NCBI GenBank assembly: GCA_041687075.1
Contig: JAWLCO010000005.1
Location: 8,443 to 72,442 of the forward strand
Direction of reading: 5' to 3'
Length of the DNA stretch: 64,000 nt
DNA from: ZC4RG25 sp041687075
GTDB lineage: Bacteria; Pseudomonadota; Alphaproteobacteria; Rhizobiales; Hyphomicrobiaceae
Made by a program: the position numbers and the translations under genes. The notes beneath the pieces are model-generated. The model saw only the letters and a list, made by a program, of their open reading frames with translations. It was not told where the DNA came from and did no database searches. The first letter of the stretch is position 1. Each line of letters starts with the position of its first letter. Positions 25,372 to 32,999 of this stretch are shown one piece after another.

Positions 25372-26145
25372 ATGAACGGACCTCTGCCCGGCAGACCTCG
25401 CGTGGGCCTCTTCGTAACCTGCCTCGTCGACCTCATGAGGCCGTCTGTCGGCTTCGCGGCCGTCAAGCTGCTGGAGCAGGCGGGCTGTACGGTCGAGGTG
25501 CCTGCGGCGCAGACGTGTTGCGGGCAGCCGGCCTACAACTCCGGCGATAAGACGGATGCCGCGGCACTGGCGCGCCAGACGATCGCGGCGTTCTCAGGCT
25601 TCGACTACGTCGTCGCGCCGTCCGGCTCCTGCGCCGGCATGTTGAAGCTGCATTATCCGAGCCTGCTGGCAGACGATCCCGAATGGGCCGGCAAGGCCAA
25701 GGAGTTTGCGGAGCGCGTCTACGAGCTGATCTCATTCCTCGTCGATGTGCGCGGCATGGAGACCGTCGATGCCGAGTTCCAGGGCCGCGCCACCTATCAC
25801 GACAGCTGCTCCGGCCTGCGCGAGCTTGGAATCAAGGGTCAACCGCGCCGCCTGCTTTCCTCCGTGAGAGGACTGCAGCTCAGCGAGATGGCCGATGCCG
25901 AGGTCTGCTGTGGCTTTGGCGGGACGTTCGCGATCAAATACCCCGACATCTCGAATGCCATGGTCGAGAAGAAGACGGCCAACGCCGCTGCTTCCGAGCC
26001 GGATGTGCTGCTCGCGGGCGATCTCGGCTGCTTGATGAACATGGCCGGGAAGCTCAAGCGCGAGGGCCGCAGGATCGCAGTCCGCCACGTGGCGGAAGTG
26101 CTGGCCGGTGAGACATCCGCCCCGCCGATTGCTGGATCGAAGTAG
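25372..26145 (+). CDS. lutA: L-lactate utilization protein LutA
   Basis: 257 residues with two CCG domains, AAQTCCGQPAYN and DAEVCCGFGGTF, the pattern of LutA/YkgE iron-sulfur proteins. With LutB and LutC it forms the non-flavin L-lactate oxidation complex that yields pyruvate. It is 130 bases after the cytochrome c gene and 34 bases before lutB. Confidence 0.93.
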   Translation: MNGPLPGRPRVGLFVTCLVDLMRPSVGFAAVKLLEQAGCTVEVPAAQTCCGQPAYNSGDKTDAAALARQTIAAFSGFDYVVAPSGSCAGMLKLHYPSLLADDPEWAGKAKEFAERVYELISFLVDVRGMETVDAEFQGRATYHDSCSGLRELGIKGQPRRLLSSVRGLQLSEMADAEVCCGFGGTFAIKYPDISNAMVEKKTANAAASEPDVLLAGDLGCLMNMAGKLKREGRRIAVRHVAEVLAGETSAPPIAGSK

Positions 26146-26179
26146 CCGAACCGCTGCGGCCGACGCAAAGGATCGCCTG

Positions 26180-27607
26180 ATGAGCCCTACCACGCAGTCC
26201 TTCAAGCAGAATGCGCGCGTTGCGCTGGATGATGCGCAGCTCCAGCGGGCGCTGGCGGGACTGCCGACGGGTCTCGTCGCGAACCGCGCCGCAGCCCGCG
26301 CGCGTCTGCCGGAGTTCGAGGACCTGCGCGACGTCGGCCGGGACATCAAGGATCACACGCTCGCGCACCTCGACCTTTACCTCGAAGAGTACGAGCGCAA
26401 CGCCACCGCGGCCGGCGCGAAGGTGCACTGGGCGGCGACTGCGGCGGAGGCCCGCGAGATCATCCTCGGCATCTGCCGCGAGGCAAATGCAAAGGTCGTC
26501 ACCAAGGGCAAGTCCATGATCTCCGAGGAGATCGGTCTCAACGCCTCGCTGGAAGCGGCCGGCATGGAGGTGGTGGAGACGGACCTTGGCGAATACCTCG
26601 TGCAGATCCGGGGCGAAACGCCGAGCCACATCATCGCGCCCGCCATCCACCTGACGCAGGACCAGGTGGAGGCCGATTTCCGCAAGCTGCATACCAAGCT
26701 GCCGAAGGACCGCGTTCTGACGGACGCAGCCCAGCTCGTCGGCGAGGCGCGACAGGTTCTGCGGGAGAAGTTCCTTGCGGCAGACGTGGGCATCACCGGC
26801 GCGAACTTCCTCGTCGCTGAAACGGGCTCGTCAGTGATCGTCACGAACGAGGGCAACGGCGACCTCACGCAGTCCCTCGCCCGCGTGCACATCGCGGTTG
26901 CCTCGATCGAGAAGATCGTGCCGACGCGGGAGGACGTCAGCAGCATCCTGCGGCTGCTGGCCCGTTCAGCGACAGGTCAGGAGTTCTCGACATATACGAC
27001 GTTCTCCACCGGCCCGCGTCGCCCCGAAGATCCCGACGGCCCTGAGGCCTACCACGTCGTGATACTGGACAACGGCCGCTCCGAAATGCTGGGCACCGCC
27101 TTCCGCGAGGTGCTGCGCTGCATCCGCTGCGGCGCCTGCATGAACCATTGCCCGGTCTACGGCGCCATCGGCGGTCATGCGTACGGCTGGGTCTATCCGG
27201 GGCCCATCGGCTCCGTGCTGACGCCCTCGCTGATTGGCGTTCGGGATGCCGCCGACCTGCCCAATGCCTCGACCTTCTGCGGGCGCTGCGAGCAGGTCTG
27301 CCCGATGAAGATCCCGTTGCCGAAGCTGATGCGGCACCACCGGGAGACGGATTTCGAGCTTGGCGGCCCATCGCGCCGATACCGCTTCGGCCTCAAGACA
27401 TGGGCCTGGTTCGCTCAGCGACCAAGGCTCTATCACACGGCCACGCGGCTTGCGGCGGCGTTCCTCGGCGCGATGGGACGCCGCCGTGGGGCCTTCCGCT
27501 GGCTGCCGCTTGCAAGCGGCTGGACGCGGCATCGCGATTTCCCGGCGCCGGAGGGCCGGACGTTCCAGCAGCTCTGGGCGGAGCACAAGGCGGGAGCGCC
27601 GAGATGA
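26180..27607 (+). CDS. lutB: L-lactate utilization iron-sulfur protein LutB
   Basis: 475 residues from the ATG at 26180. The N-terminal LUD domain contains KVVTKGKSMISEEIGLN and FLVAETGSSVIVTNEGNGD. The ferredoxin-like part contains CIRCGACMNHCP and CGRCEQVCPMK for two 4Fe-4S clusters. The C-terminal DUF3390-type tail follows. It bridges LutA and LutC in lactate oxidation. Its stop overlaps the lutC start by four bases (ATGA). Confidence 0.94.
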   Translation: MSPTTQSFKQNARVALDDAQLQRALAGLPTGLVANRAAARARLPEFEDLRDVGRDIKDHTLAHLDLYLEEYERNATAAGAKVHWAATAAEAREIILGICREANAKVVTKGKSMISEEIGLNASLEAAGMEVVETDLGEYLVQIRGETPSHIIAPAIHLTQDQVEADFRKLHTKLPKDRVLTDAAQLVGEARQVLREKFLAADVGITGANFLVAETGSSVIVTNEGNGDLTQSLARVHIAVASIEKIVPTREDVSSILRLLARSATGQEFSTYTTFSTGPRRPEDPDGPEAYHVVILDNGRSEMLGTAFREVLRCIRCGACMNHCPVYGAIGGHAYGWVYPGPIGSVLTPSLIGVRDAADLPNASTFCGRCEQVCPMKIPLPKLMRHHRETDFELGGPSRRYRFGLKTWAWFAQRPRLYHTATRLAAAFLGAMGRRRGAFRWLPLASGWTRHRDFPAPEGRTFQQLWAEHKAGAPR

Positions 27608-28281
27608 CGAGCCGTGACGCCATCCTGTCGAAGATCCGTGCGGGCGTTCGCGCCAAAGCGAACGACGCCGAGCGGCGCGCCGTCGTGACAGATCGGCTGG
27701 CTGCAAAAGCTCGCCATCTCACGCCCGCTCGTGTGAGGGACAGGACAACCGACCAGCTCCTGGCCTTGTTCCGCGGCTTCCTGGAACGCGAATCCGCCAC
27801 GGTTGTCGAGGTGGACTCGAAGCAGGAGATCCCGTCGGCGATAGCCAGTTATCTGCGCTCGAACAATCTACCTGCCCGCATCCGTGTCGGCGGCGATGCG
27901 ACACTGACCCAGCTCCCCTGGGGATCGGAGCCACACCTGGAAATGCTGCTCGGGCGTGCCCAGCCGAATGATGAGGTGGGCCTCACGCACGCCGCGGCGG
28001 CCGTCGCTGAAACGGGCACGCTGGTGATGGCCTCCGGCCCGGATAACCCGGTGACGCTCAACTACCTCCCCGAGACGCACATCGTCGTCGTCGAGCAGCG
28101 CGATCTGGTGCCCGCCTACGAGGACGCCTGGAATGCCATCCGCGCCCGATTCGGGGCGGAATCCATGCCGCGCACGGTGAACTTCATTTCCGGCCCGTCC
28201 CGAACTGGCGACATCGGCGGGCGGCTCGTCATGGGCGCTCACGGCCCGCGGCGCATGTGCGTGATCGTCGTGCGGGACTAA
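27604..28281 (+). CDS. lutC: L-lactate utilization protein LutC
   Basis: 225 residues with a single LUD domain. The segments GLTHAAAAVAETGTLVMASG, PETHIVVVEQRDLV and the end NFISGPSRTGDIGGRLVMGAHGPR are diagnostic. Translation is coupled to lutB. An inverted repeat begins five bases after the stop. No LldR or LutR-type regulator is present nearby, so control of the operon is not evident. Confidence 0.93.
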   Translation: MTSRDAILSKIRAGVRAKANDAERRAVVTDRLAAKARHLTPARVRDRTTDQLLALFRGFLERESATVVEVDSKQEIPSAIASYLRSNNLPARIRVGGDATLTQLPWGSEPHLEMLLGRAQPNDEVGLTHAAAAVAETGTLVMASGPDNPVTLNYLPETHIVVVEQRDLVPAYEDAWNAIRARFGAESMPRTVNFISGPSRTGDIGGRLVMGAHGPRRMCVIVVRD

Positions 28282-28285
28282 TCTC

Positions 28286-28309
28286 CTCACCCCATCCTGA
28301 TGGGGTGAG
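28286..28309. repeat. Perfect inverted repeat after lutC
   Basis: CTCACCCCATC and GATGGGGTGAG form an 11-bp perfect stem around CT. It could end the lutABC transcript, though no T-run follows. It belongs to the same G/C-rich hairpin class as 6299-6322. Confidence 0.55.
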
Positions 28310-28363
28310 GGTTAGGCGGAGGGGCACAATTCGCGTAGCGCTCGCGGCTGCCCCTCACCCCGA

Positions 28364-28388
28364 CCCTCTCCCCCGCGCGGGGAGAGGG
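28364..28388. repeat. G/C hairpin repeat
   Basis: CCCTCTCCCC and GGGGAGAGGG pair around GCGC. With the preceding CCCCTCACCCCGA it resembles a hairpin found dispersed in many high-GC proteobacterial genomes. It lies between lutC and the small Cys protein. Confidence 0.55.
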
Positions 28389-28430
28389 GGATCTCGCGGA
28401 ACCGCTGCCCGACCTGCGCCGCGACAGCTC

Positions 28431-28646
28431 TCACCGCTTCCGCGTCGCAATGCACCGTCGCATGCAGGCGGCGAACTGAGCGTCGCAGGAGGGGGAGCCC
28501 TTCGTGGAGATGCGGCACTGGTTGTATTGCGCACGGCACGATGCCGTGCACGAGCCCCCCTGAGCGAGCTTCATCTCGGCGGCGAGCGGGGCCGAAGCCG
28601 CCAGGCCTCCAGAGATCAGCGCCAGTATGAGGAGCTTGCGATACAC
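28431..28646 (-). CDS. Exported six-cysteine mini-protein
   Basis: 71 residues from a GTG at 28646, chosen because an AGGAGG site lies seven bases upstream; the longer frame to 28694 lacks such a site. The signal peptide is LLILALISGGLAASAPLAA. The mature part of about 45 residues has six cysteines with mirror-symmetric spacing: C-x3-C-x6-C-x9-C-x6-C-x3-C. This suggests two helices joined by nested disulfides (first with sixth, second with fifth, third with fourth). I know no named family for it. The C-terminus is basic (RRCIATRKR). It is downstream of gshA on the same strand. Confidence 0.7.
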   Translation of the reverse strand: MYRKLLILALISGGLAASAPLAAEMKLAQGGSCTASCRAQYNQCRISTKGSPSCDAQFAACMRRCIATRKR

Positions 28647-28733
28647 CTGTGGACCTCCTGTCCCGAGTGCAGGTGACTTAAGCTCGAATTGCATGAATAC
28701 AGTCTGAACTGCCCCGTCTCCAGAGGCGAATGC

Positions 28734-30119
28734 TCAGAACGCGTAGTCGGTGAAAACGTGGTTGATGTCCTGCTGCCACGGTCCGGCATAGCGCTCGAGC
28801 AGATCGTCAGCCGGCGTGCGACCGCTTGCCGCGGCTTCCTCGACGAAGCCGAGATGGATCGTCTCGTCCTGCTGCCTGGCATTGTGCCTGTCGCGGTTCT
28901 TGAGCCCGGTCCGCGCAATCGCAACCGCCTCGATGGCGATATCCTGCACCGTCCCGCGCCGGAACTTCGCTGCAAGGGCTCCCGCCGGAACCGAATCGCG
29001 CAGCTCCTGCCGCTCCTCCGCAGTCCAGCTCTTGACGAGATCCCAGGCGGCATCGAGGGCCGTCTCGTCGTAAAGGAGCCCGACCCAGAAGGCGGGCAGC
29101 GCACAGATCCGCCGCCAGCGGCCGCCGTCCGCCCCTCGCATCTCCAGGAAGCGCTTCATGCGCACTTCCGGAAAGAGCGTCGTCAGATGATCCGACCAGT
29201 CATCCAGCGTCGGCCGCTCGCCCGGGAGCTGCGGCAGACGGCCCTCCATGAAGTCGCGGAACGAGGCCCCCGCCACGTCGATGTACTGCCCGTCCCGGTA
29301 AATGAAATACATCGGCACATCGAGCGCATAGTCCGTATAGCGCTCGAAGCCCATGCCGGGCTCGAACACGAAGGGCAGCATGCCGGTGCGGTTGCGGTCC
29401 GTATCGCGCCAGACTTCCGAGCGCAGAGACTTGAAGCCGTTTGGCTTGCCTTCCATGAACGGAGAAGAGGCGAACAGCGCCGTTGCAACAGGCTGCAGGG
29501 CGAGCGAGACACGGAACTTCTTGATCATGTCCGCCTCGTCGCCGAAGTCGAGATTCACCTGGATCGTGCAGGTGCGGTACATCATGTCGAGGCCCTGGCT
29601 GCCGACCAGGGGCATGTAGCGCGTCATCACCGCATAGCGCTGCTTGGGCATCTGCGGAGTTTCCTCGCGGGTCCACGTCGGCGAGAAGCCGAGGCCCAGA
29701 AATCCGAGCCCCAGGTCTTTGCCGGCGTCGGACACTTGCTCGAGGTGCATGCGCGCCTCAGCACACGTCTCGTGCAGCGTCTCGACAGGCGCTCCGGACA
29801 GCTCGAATTGACCGCCCGGCTCGAGCGATATCGTTTCGGAGCCTTCGCCCTTCGGCCGCTTCAGGGCGATGATGTTCTCGCCCTCCATGATCGGCTCCCA
29901 ACCGTAGCGGTCGATCAGCGCCTGCATCAGCGCCCGGATGCCGCGCGAGCCCTCGTAGGGAACCGGGCTGAGCGTATCGGTGTGGAAGACGAACTTCTCG
30001 TGCTCGGTCCCGATCCGCCAACTGGCCTTCGGCTTCGAGCCCTCGGCGATCCACTGGACGAGATCGTCTTGGGAGCGAACGGTCGGGCTCTGGGGCGCTC
30101 CATCCTGGCGGGTCGACAT
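28734..30119 (-). CDS. gshA: Glutamate-cysteine ligase
   Basis: 461 residues, start supported by AGAGG. It makes gamma-glutamylcysteine, the first step of glutathione synthesis. The sequence matches the plant/alphaproteobacterial GCS2 type: WRIGTEHEKFVF, EPGGQFELSGAP, YMPLVGSQGLDMMYRTCTIQ, and LRGADGG-like MRGADGGRW. It stands alone between rsmE and the six-cysteine gene. Confidence 0.94.
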   Translation of the reverse strand: MSTRQDGAPQSPTVRSQDDLVQWIAEGSKPKASWRIGTEHEKFVFHTDTLSPVPYEGSRGIRALMQALIDRYGWEPIMEGENIIALKRPKGEGSETISLEPGGQFELSGAPVETLHETCAEARMHLEQVSDAGKDLGLGFLGLGFSPTWTREETPQMPKQRYAVMTRYMPLVGSQGLDMMYRTCTIQVNLDFGDEADMIKKFRVSLALQPVATALFASSPFMEGKPNGFKSLRSEVWRDTDRNRTGMLPFVFEPGMGFERYTDYALDVPMYFIYRDGQYIDVAGASFRDFMEGRLPQLPGERPTLDDWSDHLTTLFPEVRMKRFLEMRGADGGRWRRICALPAFWVGLLYDETALDAAWDLVKSWTAEERQELRDSVPAGALAAKFRRGTVQDIAIEAVAIARTGLKNRDRHNARQQDETIHLGFVEEAAASGRTPADDLLERYAGPWQQDINHVFTDYAF

Positions 30120-30262
30120 GAGGACCTCTGGTCTAGTTCGATAGTTCGGAATTGTAGAATTGCTGCCGCTTTATCGCCGCCCTCAGCTTCGAGCACAAGT
30201 GCTCCTCGCAGATCGGAAGCGCAAGCTTATCTTGCCTCGATCGTGCCCCGCCGACTGCATGG

Positions 30263-30303
30263 TTCCCGGACCAGGAGCGAAGCGACCGCCGATCCGGGAT
30301 GAC
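30263..30303. repeat. Dispersed palindromic repeat, copy B
   Basis: The arms TCCCGGA (30264-30270) and TCCGGGA (30293-30299) pair. Bases 30276-30300 are identical to the reverse complement of 8888-8912. The element lies in the 200-base gap between gshA and rsmE, where I see no gene. Confidence 0.75.
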
Positions 30304-30323
30304 AGCAGGACTGCACCGCCGGC

Positions 30324-31070
30324 TCAAGAGCCGCGCCAGTCGCCGAGCACGGCGTTGGTGAGCGCAAGTGCCGCGACCGCTGCCGTATCCGCGCGCATGA
30401 TCCGCGGCCCGAGCGACACTTGCACCGTGAACGGTCGTGCGACAAGCTGCTCCCTCTCCTCCGCAGAGAACCCGCCCTCCGGGCCGATGAGCACGCCGAC
30501 GGGACCCGGCTTCACCGTGCCCAGTGCCGCGATCGGGTTCTGAATTGGGGCGCGCTCGTCACAGAAGATGAGTGGCCGGTTCTGATCCCAGCGAGCGAGG
30601 ACCCGATCCAGCTTCTCCGGCTCGGCGATGTCCGGAATACGCAGGATGCCGCACTGCTCTGCTGCCTCGATCGCATTGCTGCGCATCCGCCCGAGGTTGA
30701 CGCGCTCGGCCACGGTATGACGTGTAAGGACCGGTTGCAACGCGGCAACCCCAAGCTCCGTCGCCTTCTGGACCATGTAGTCGAGCCGCGCGCGCTTCAG
30801 CGGCGCGAAGAGGTAATGGATATCGGGCCCGCTCTCCTGGGGCCGAACCTGCTCCAGCGCCTCGAGGGTGCAAGCGCGCTTGCCTTCAAGCGCGAGCCTC
30901 GCCCGCCATTCGCCATCCCTGCCGTTGAAGATGAGAATCTCCGCGCCTCCTCCGAGCCGCAGGACGTTGCGCAGGTAATTTGCCTGCTCGGCCGTGCAAG
31001 CGACATGCGCCCCGGCAGAAAGGTCGGATACGACAAACAGGCGTTGCGCGGTGAAGTCGTGAATGGCCAT
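30324..31070 (-). CDS. rsmE: 16S rRNA (uracil-1498-N3)-methyltransferase RsmE
   Basis: 248 residues from the ATG at 31070. This is a SPOUT methyltransferase: LKRARLDYMVQKATELGV, the SAM knot LIGPEGGFSAEE, and LGPRIMRADTA. It methylates U1498 in the decoding site of 16S rRNA. The frame continues open far upstream, but that stretch is antisense to ubiA. The gene is divergent from ubiA across 153 bases. Confidence 0.95.
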   Translation of the reverse strand: MAIHDFTAQRLFVVSDLSAGAHVACTAEQANYLRNVLRLGGGAEILIFNGRDGEWRARLALEGKRACTLEALEQVRPQESGPDIHYLFAPLKRARLDYMVQKATELGVAALQPVLTRHTVAERVNLGRMRSNAIEAAEQCGILRIPDIAEPEKLDRVLARWDQNRPLIFCDERAPIQNPIAALGTVKPGPVGVLIGPEGGFSAEEREQLVARPFTVQVSLGPRIMRADTAAVAALALTNAVLGDWRGS

Positions 31071-31223
31071 GCCGCCTGATAACGCACGACGGGAGTACGT
31101 GGTAGCCCGCTCGTGCCGGTTCGACTGCCTGCTCCGAAGCGTCCATCGCTTTGCCGGATTCAGTTGACACTGACCCCTCGCGCTGATTGACCCATCAAAC
31201 CTTGACCCGTTACGCCACCGCGG

Positions 31224-32180
31224 ATGAACCCGACGACCGACACGCCCAACGTCATCGCAGATGCCCCGCCCGACAACTGGGTGGACCGGCACGCGCCTGC
31301 GGCTGTGCGGCCGTACCTGAAGCTCGCCCGCTTCGACCGTCCGATCGGCTCCTGGCTGCTGCTGTTCCCCTGCTGGTGGTCGCTGGCCCTCGCGGAGCTC
31401 TCCCGGGGGCGGCCTTACCCGAACCTCTGGTACGTTCTGCTGTTCCTGGTCGGGGCTTTCGTGATGCGCGGCGCCGGCTGCACCTGGAATGACATCGTCG
31501 ATCGCAACTACGACGGGCGCGTTGCCCGCACAGCCTTGCGGCCGATCCCTTCGGGCCAAGTCAGCGCGGTGCAGGCCCTGCTGTTCGCGACCGCCCTGTC
31601 GCTGGTCGGCCTCGCCGTTCTCATCCAGTTCAATACGTTCACGATCTGGCTCGGCATCGCCTCGCTGGGGCTTGTCGCCGTTTACCCGTTCGCAAAACGA
31701 TTCACGTTCTGGCCGCAGCTGGTGCTGGGCCTCACCTTCAAGTGGGGCGCGTTGGTCGGCTGGGCCGCCATCTATGGCCAGCTCAGCGCAGCGCCGCTCG
31801 TGCTCTATGCCGGATGCGTGCTGTGGACGATCGGATACGATACGATCTACGCCCATCAGGACAAGGACGATGACGCCATCCTCGGCCTGAAGTCGACGGC
31901 GCTGCGCTTCGGCGATGCCACGCAGAACTGGGTCGGCGGCTTCTATGCCGGGGCGCTCGTGCTCTGGGCCGTCGCAGCCTTTCTCGCCGGCGCGCACCTG
32001 ATTTTCTTCACGGCGCTGGCCCTGGTCGGCATCCAGCTCGCCTGGCAGGTGACTACGCTGGACATCGATGATCCAGCCAACTGCCTGCGCCGCTTCCGCT
32101 CCAACCGCGACGTCGGCTGGGCCCTGTTCCTCGGCCTTATCGCCGACATGGCCATATCGGCTCTGGCAGGTCTTGCCTAG
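31224..32180 (+). CDS. ubiA: 4-hydroxybenzoate polyprenyltransferase UbiA
   Basis: 318 residues and about eight membrane segments. The prenyl-diphosphate-binding motif N-D-x2-D-x3-D is at residues 89-97 (NDIVDRNYD). The second acidic motif is in YDTIYAHQDKDDD near residue 210. It attaches the polyprenyl tail to 4-hydroxybenzoate in ubiquinone synthesis in the inner membrane. Confidence 0.95.
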   Translation: MNPTTDTPNVIADAPPDNWVDRHAPAAVRPYLKLARFDRPIGSWLLLFPCWWSLALAELSRGRPYPNLWYVLLFLVGAFVMRGAGCTWNDIVDRNYDGRVARTALRPIPSGQVSAVQALLFATALSLVGLAVLIQFNTFTIWLGIASLGLVAVYPFAKRFTFWPQLVLGLTFKWGALVGWAAIYGQLSAAPLVLYAGCVLWTIGYDTIYAHQDKDDDAILGLKSTALRFGDATQNWVGGFYAGALVLWAVAAFLAGAHLIFFTALALVGIQLAWQVTTLDIDDPANCLRRFRSNRDVGWALFLGLIADMAISALAGLA

Positions 32181-32276
32181 AAGAAGGGCGCGCCCCGCTC
32201 TTCACCCGTCATGCGTGAACGCACCGGGGCGGCACGAGGCCCGGGATCAGATGGCGACTTGCTTTCGCCGAGCTGA

Positions 32277-32999
32277 TCAATCCCGCCGCAGAAGCCGCGT
32301 AGCGATGGGGTAAAGCCCCTCCTCTCCCATCACCCAGACGGAAAGGCCATCGTCGTCGAAATAAGGCAGGAAGGCGTCGTCGAGCACGTTGAGGCCGCCG
32401 GTGTAGGCGCCGAAGGCGGGGAGAATCAGGCGCAGGCCGTTACCGACGAAGCAGGGGCGCCGCAGCGAGGTGCCGTAGATGGACATACGCGCAGCCGGGT
32501 GCATGTGGCCGGCGATCTCGTGAGTAATGCGGCCGAGGCGCGGCTCGTGGCGGAGCGTGATGCCGCCGAGCACCACTTCATCGACACGCTCGCCGCCGAA
32601 CGTTTCCGGGATCACCGGGTCGTGGTTGCCGGTGACCCAGACCCAGCGCCGGTCCTCCTGGATGATCTTCAGAATCTGGAGGTCGTCCTCGCTGATCCGG
32701 TCTGCCGCCTCGCAGTCGTGGAAGCTATCGCCAAGCGCGATAACGGCTTCGGCCTCCAGCCGGTCGATGACCTGAGCGAGCCGCAAGAGCGTCTGCCGCG
32801 TGTCGTAGGGCGGCAGCATCAGGCCGCGGCTGGCGTAGGCAGAGCCTTTCTCGAAGTGGAGGTCGGCGACGATCAGCGTCTTTTCTGCTGGCCAATAAAG
32901 CGCGCCGGACTGGTCGGCGAGGAAGGTCTTGCCGCAAATCGAGATCGGCTGTGTCAGAAATTCGTCGAGAGCGAAGCGCTCCGGCTTCAATCCCAGCAT
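32277..32999 (-). CDS. pdeM: Ligase-associated metallophosphoesterase PdeM
   Basis: 240 residues. It has a calcineurin-like fold with VADLHFEKG, GDSFHD, GNHDP and GHMHP, matching the PdeM family linked to DNA ligase/helicase repair clusters. Its ATG overlaps the stop of the upstream helicase gene (TGATG), so the two are coupled. The nuclease and ATP-dependent ligase that usually complete the cluster are not in this window. Confidence 0.92.
   Translation of the reverse strand: MLGLKPERFALDEFLTQPISICGKTFLADQSGALYWPAEKTLIVADLHFEKGSAYASRGLMLPPYDTRQTLLRLAQVIDRLEAEAVIALGDSFHDCEAADRISEDDLQILKIIQEDRRWVWVTGNHDPVIPETFGGERVDEVVLGGITLRHEPRLGRITHEIAGHMHPAARMSIYGTSLRRPCFVGNGLRLILPAFGAYTGGLNVLDDAFLPYFDDDGLSVWVMGEEGLYPIATRLLRRD

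Noticed and set aside
28286..28388. Hairpins after lutC considered as a strong intrinsic terminator
   Set aside because: No T-run follows either stem, and the same hairpin class occurs elsewhere away from gene ends.
28689..30302. 537-codon plus-strand frame
   Set aside because: Antisense shadow of gshA, which has full family motifs.
31071..31997. Upstream extension of the rsmE frame
   Set aside because: Antisense to ubiA, and beyond the conserved RsmE start.
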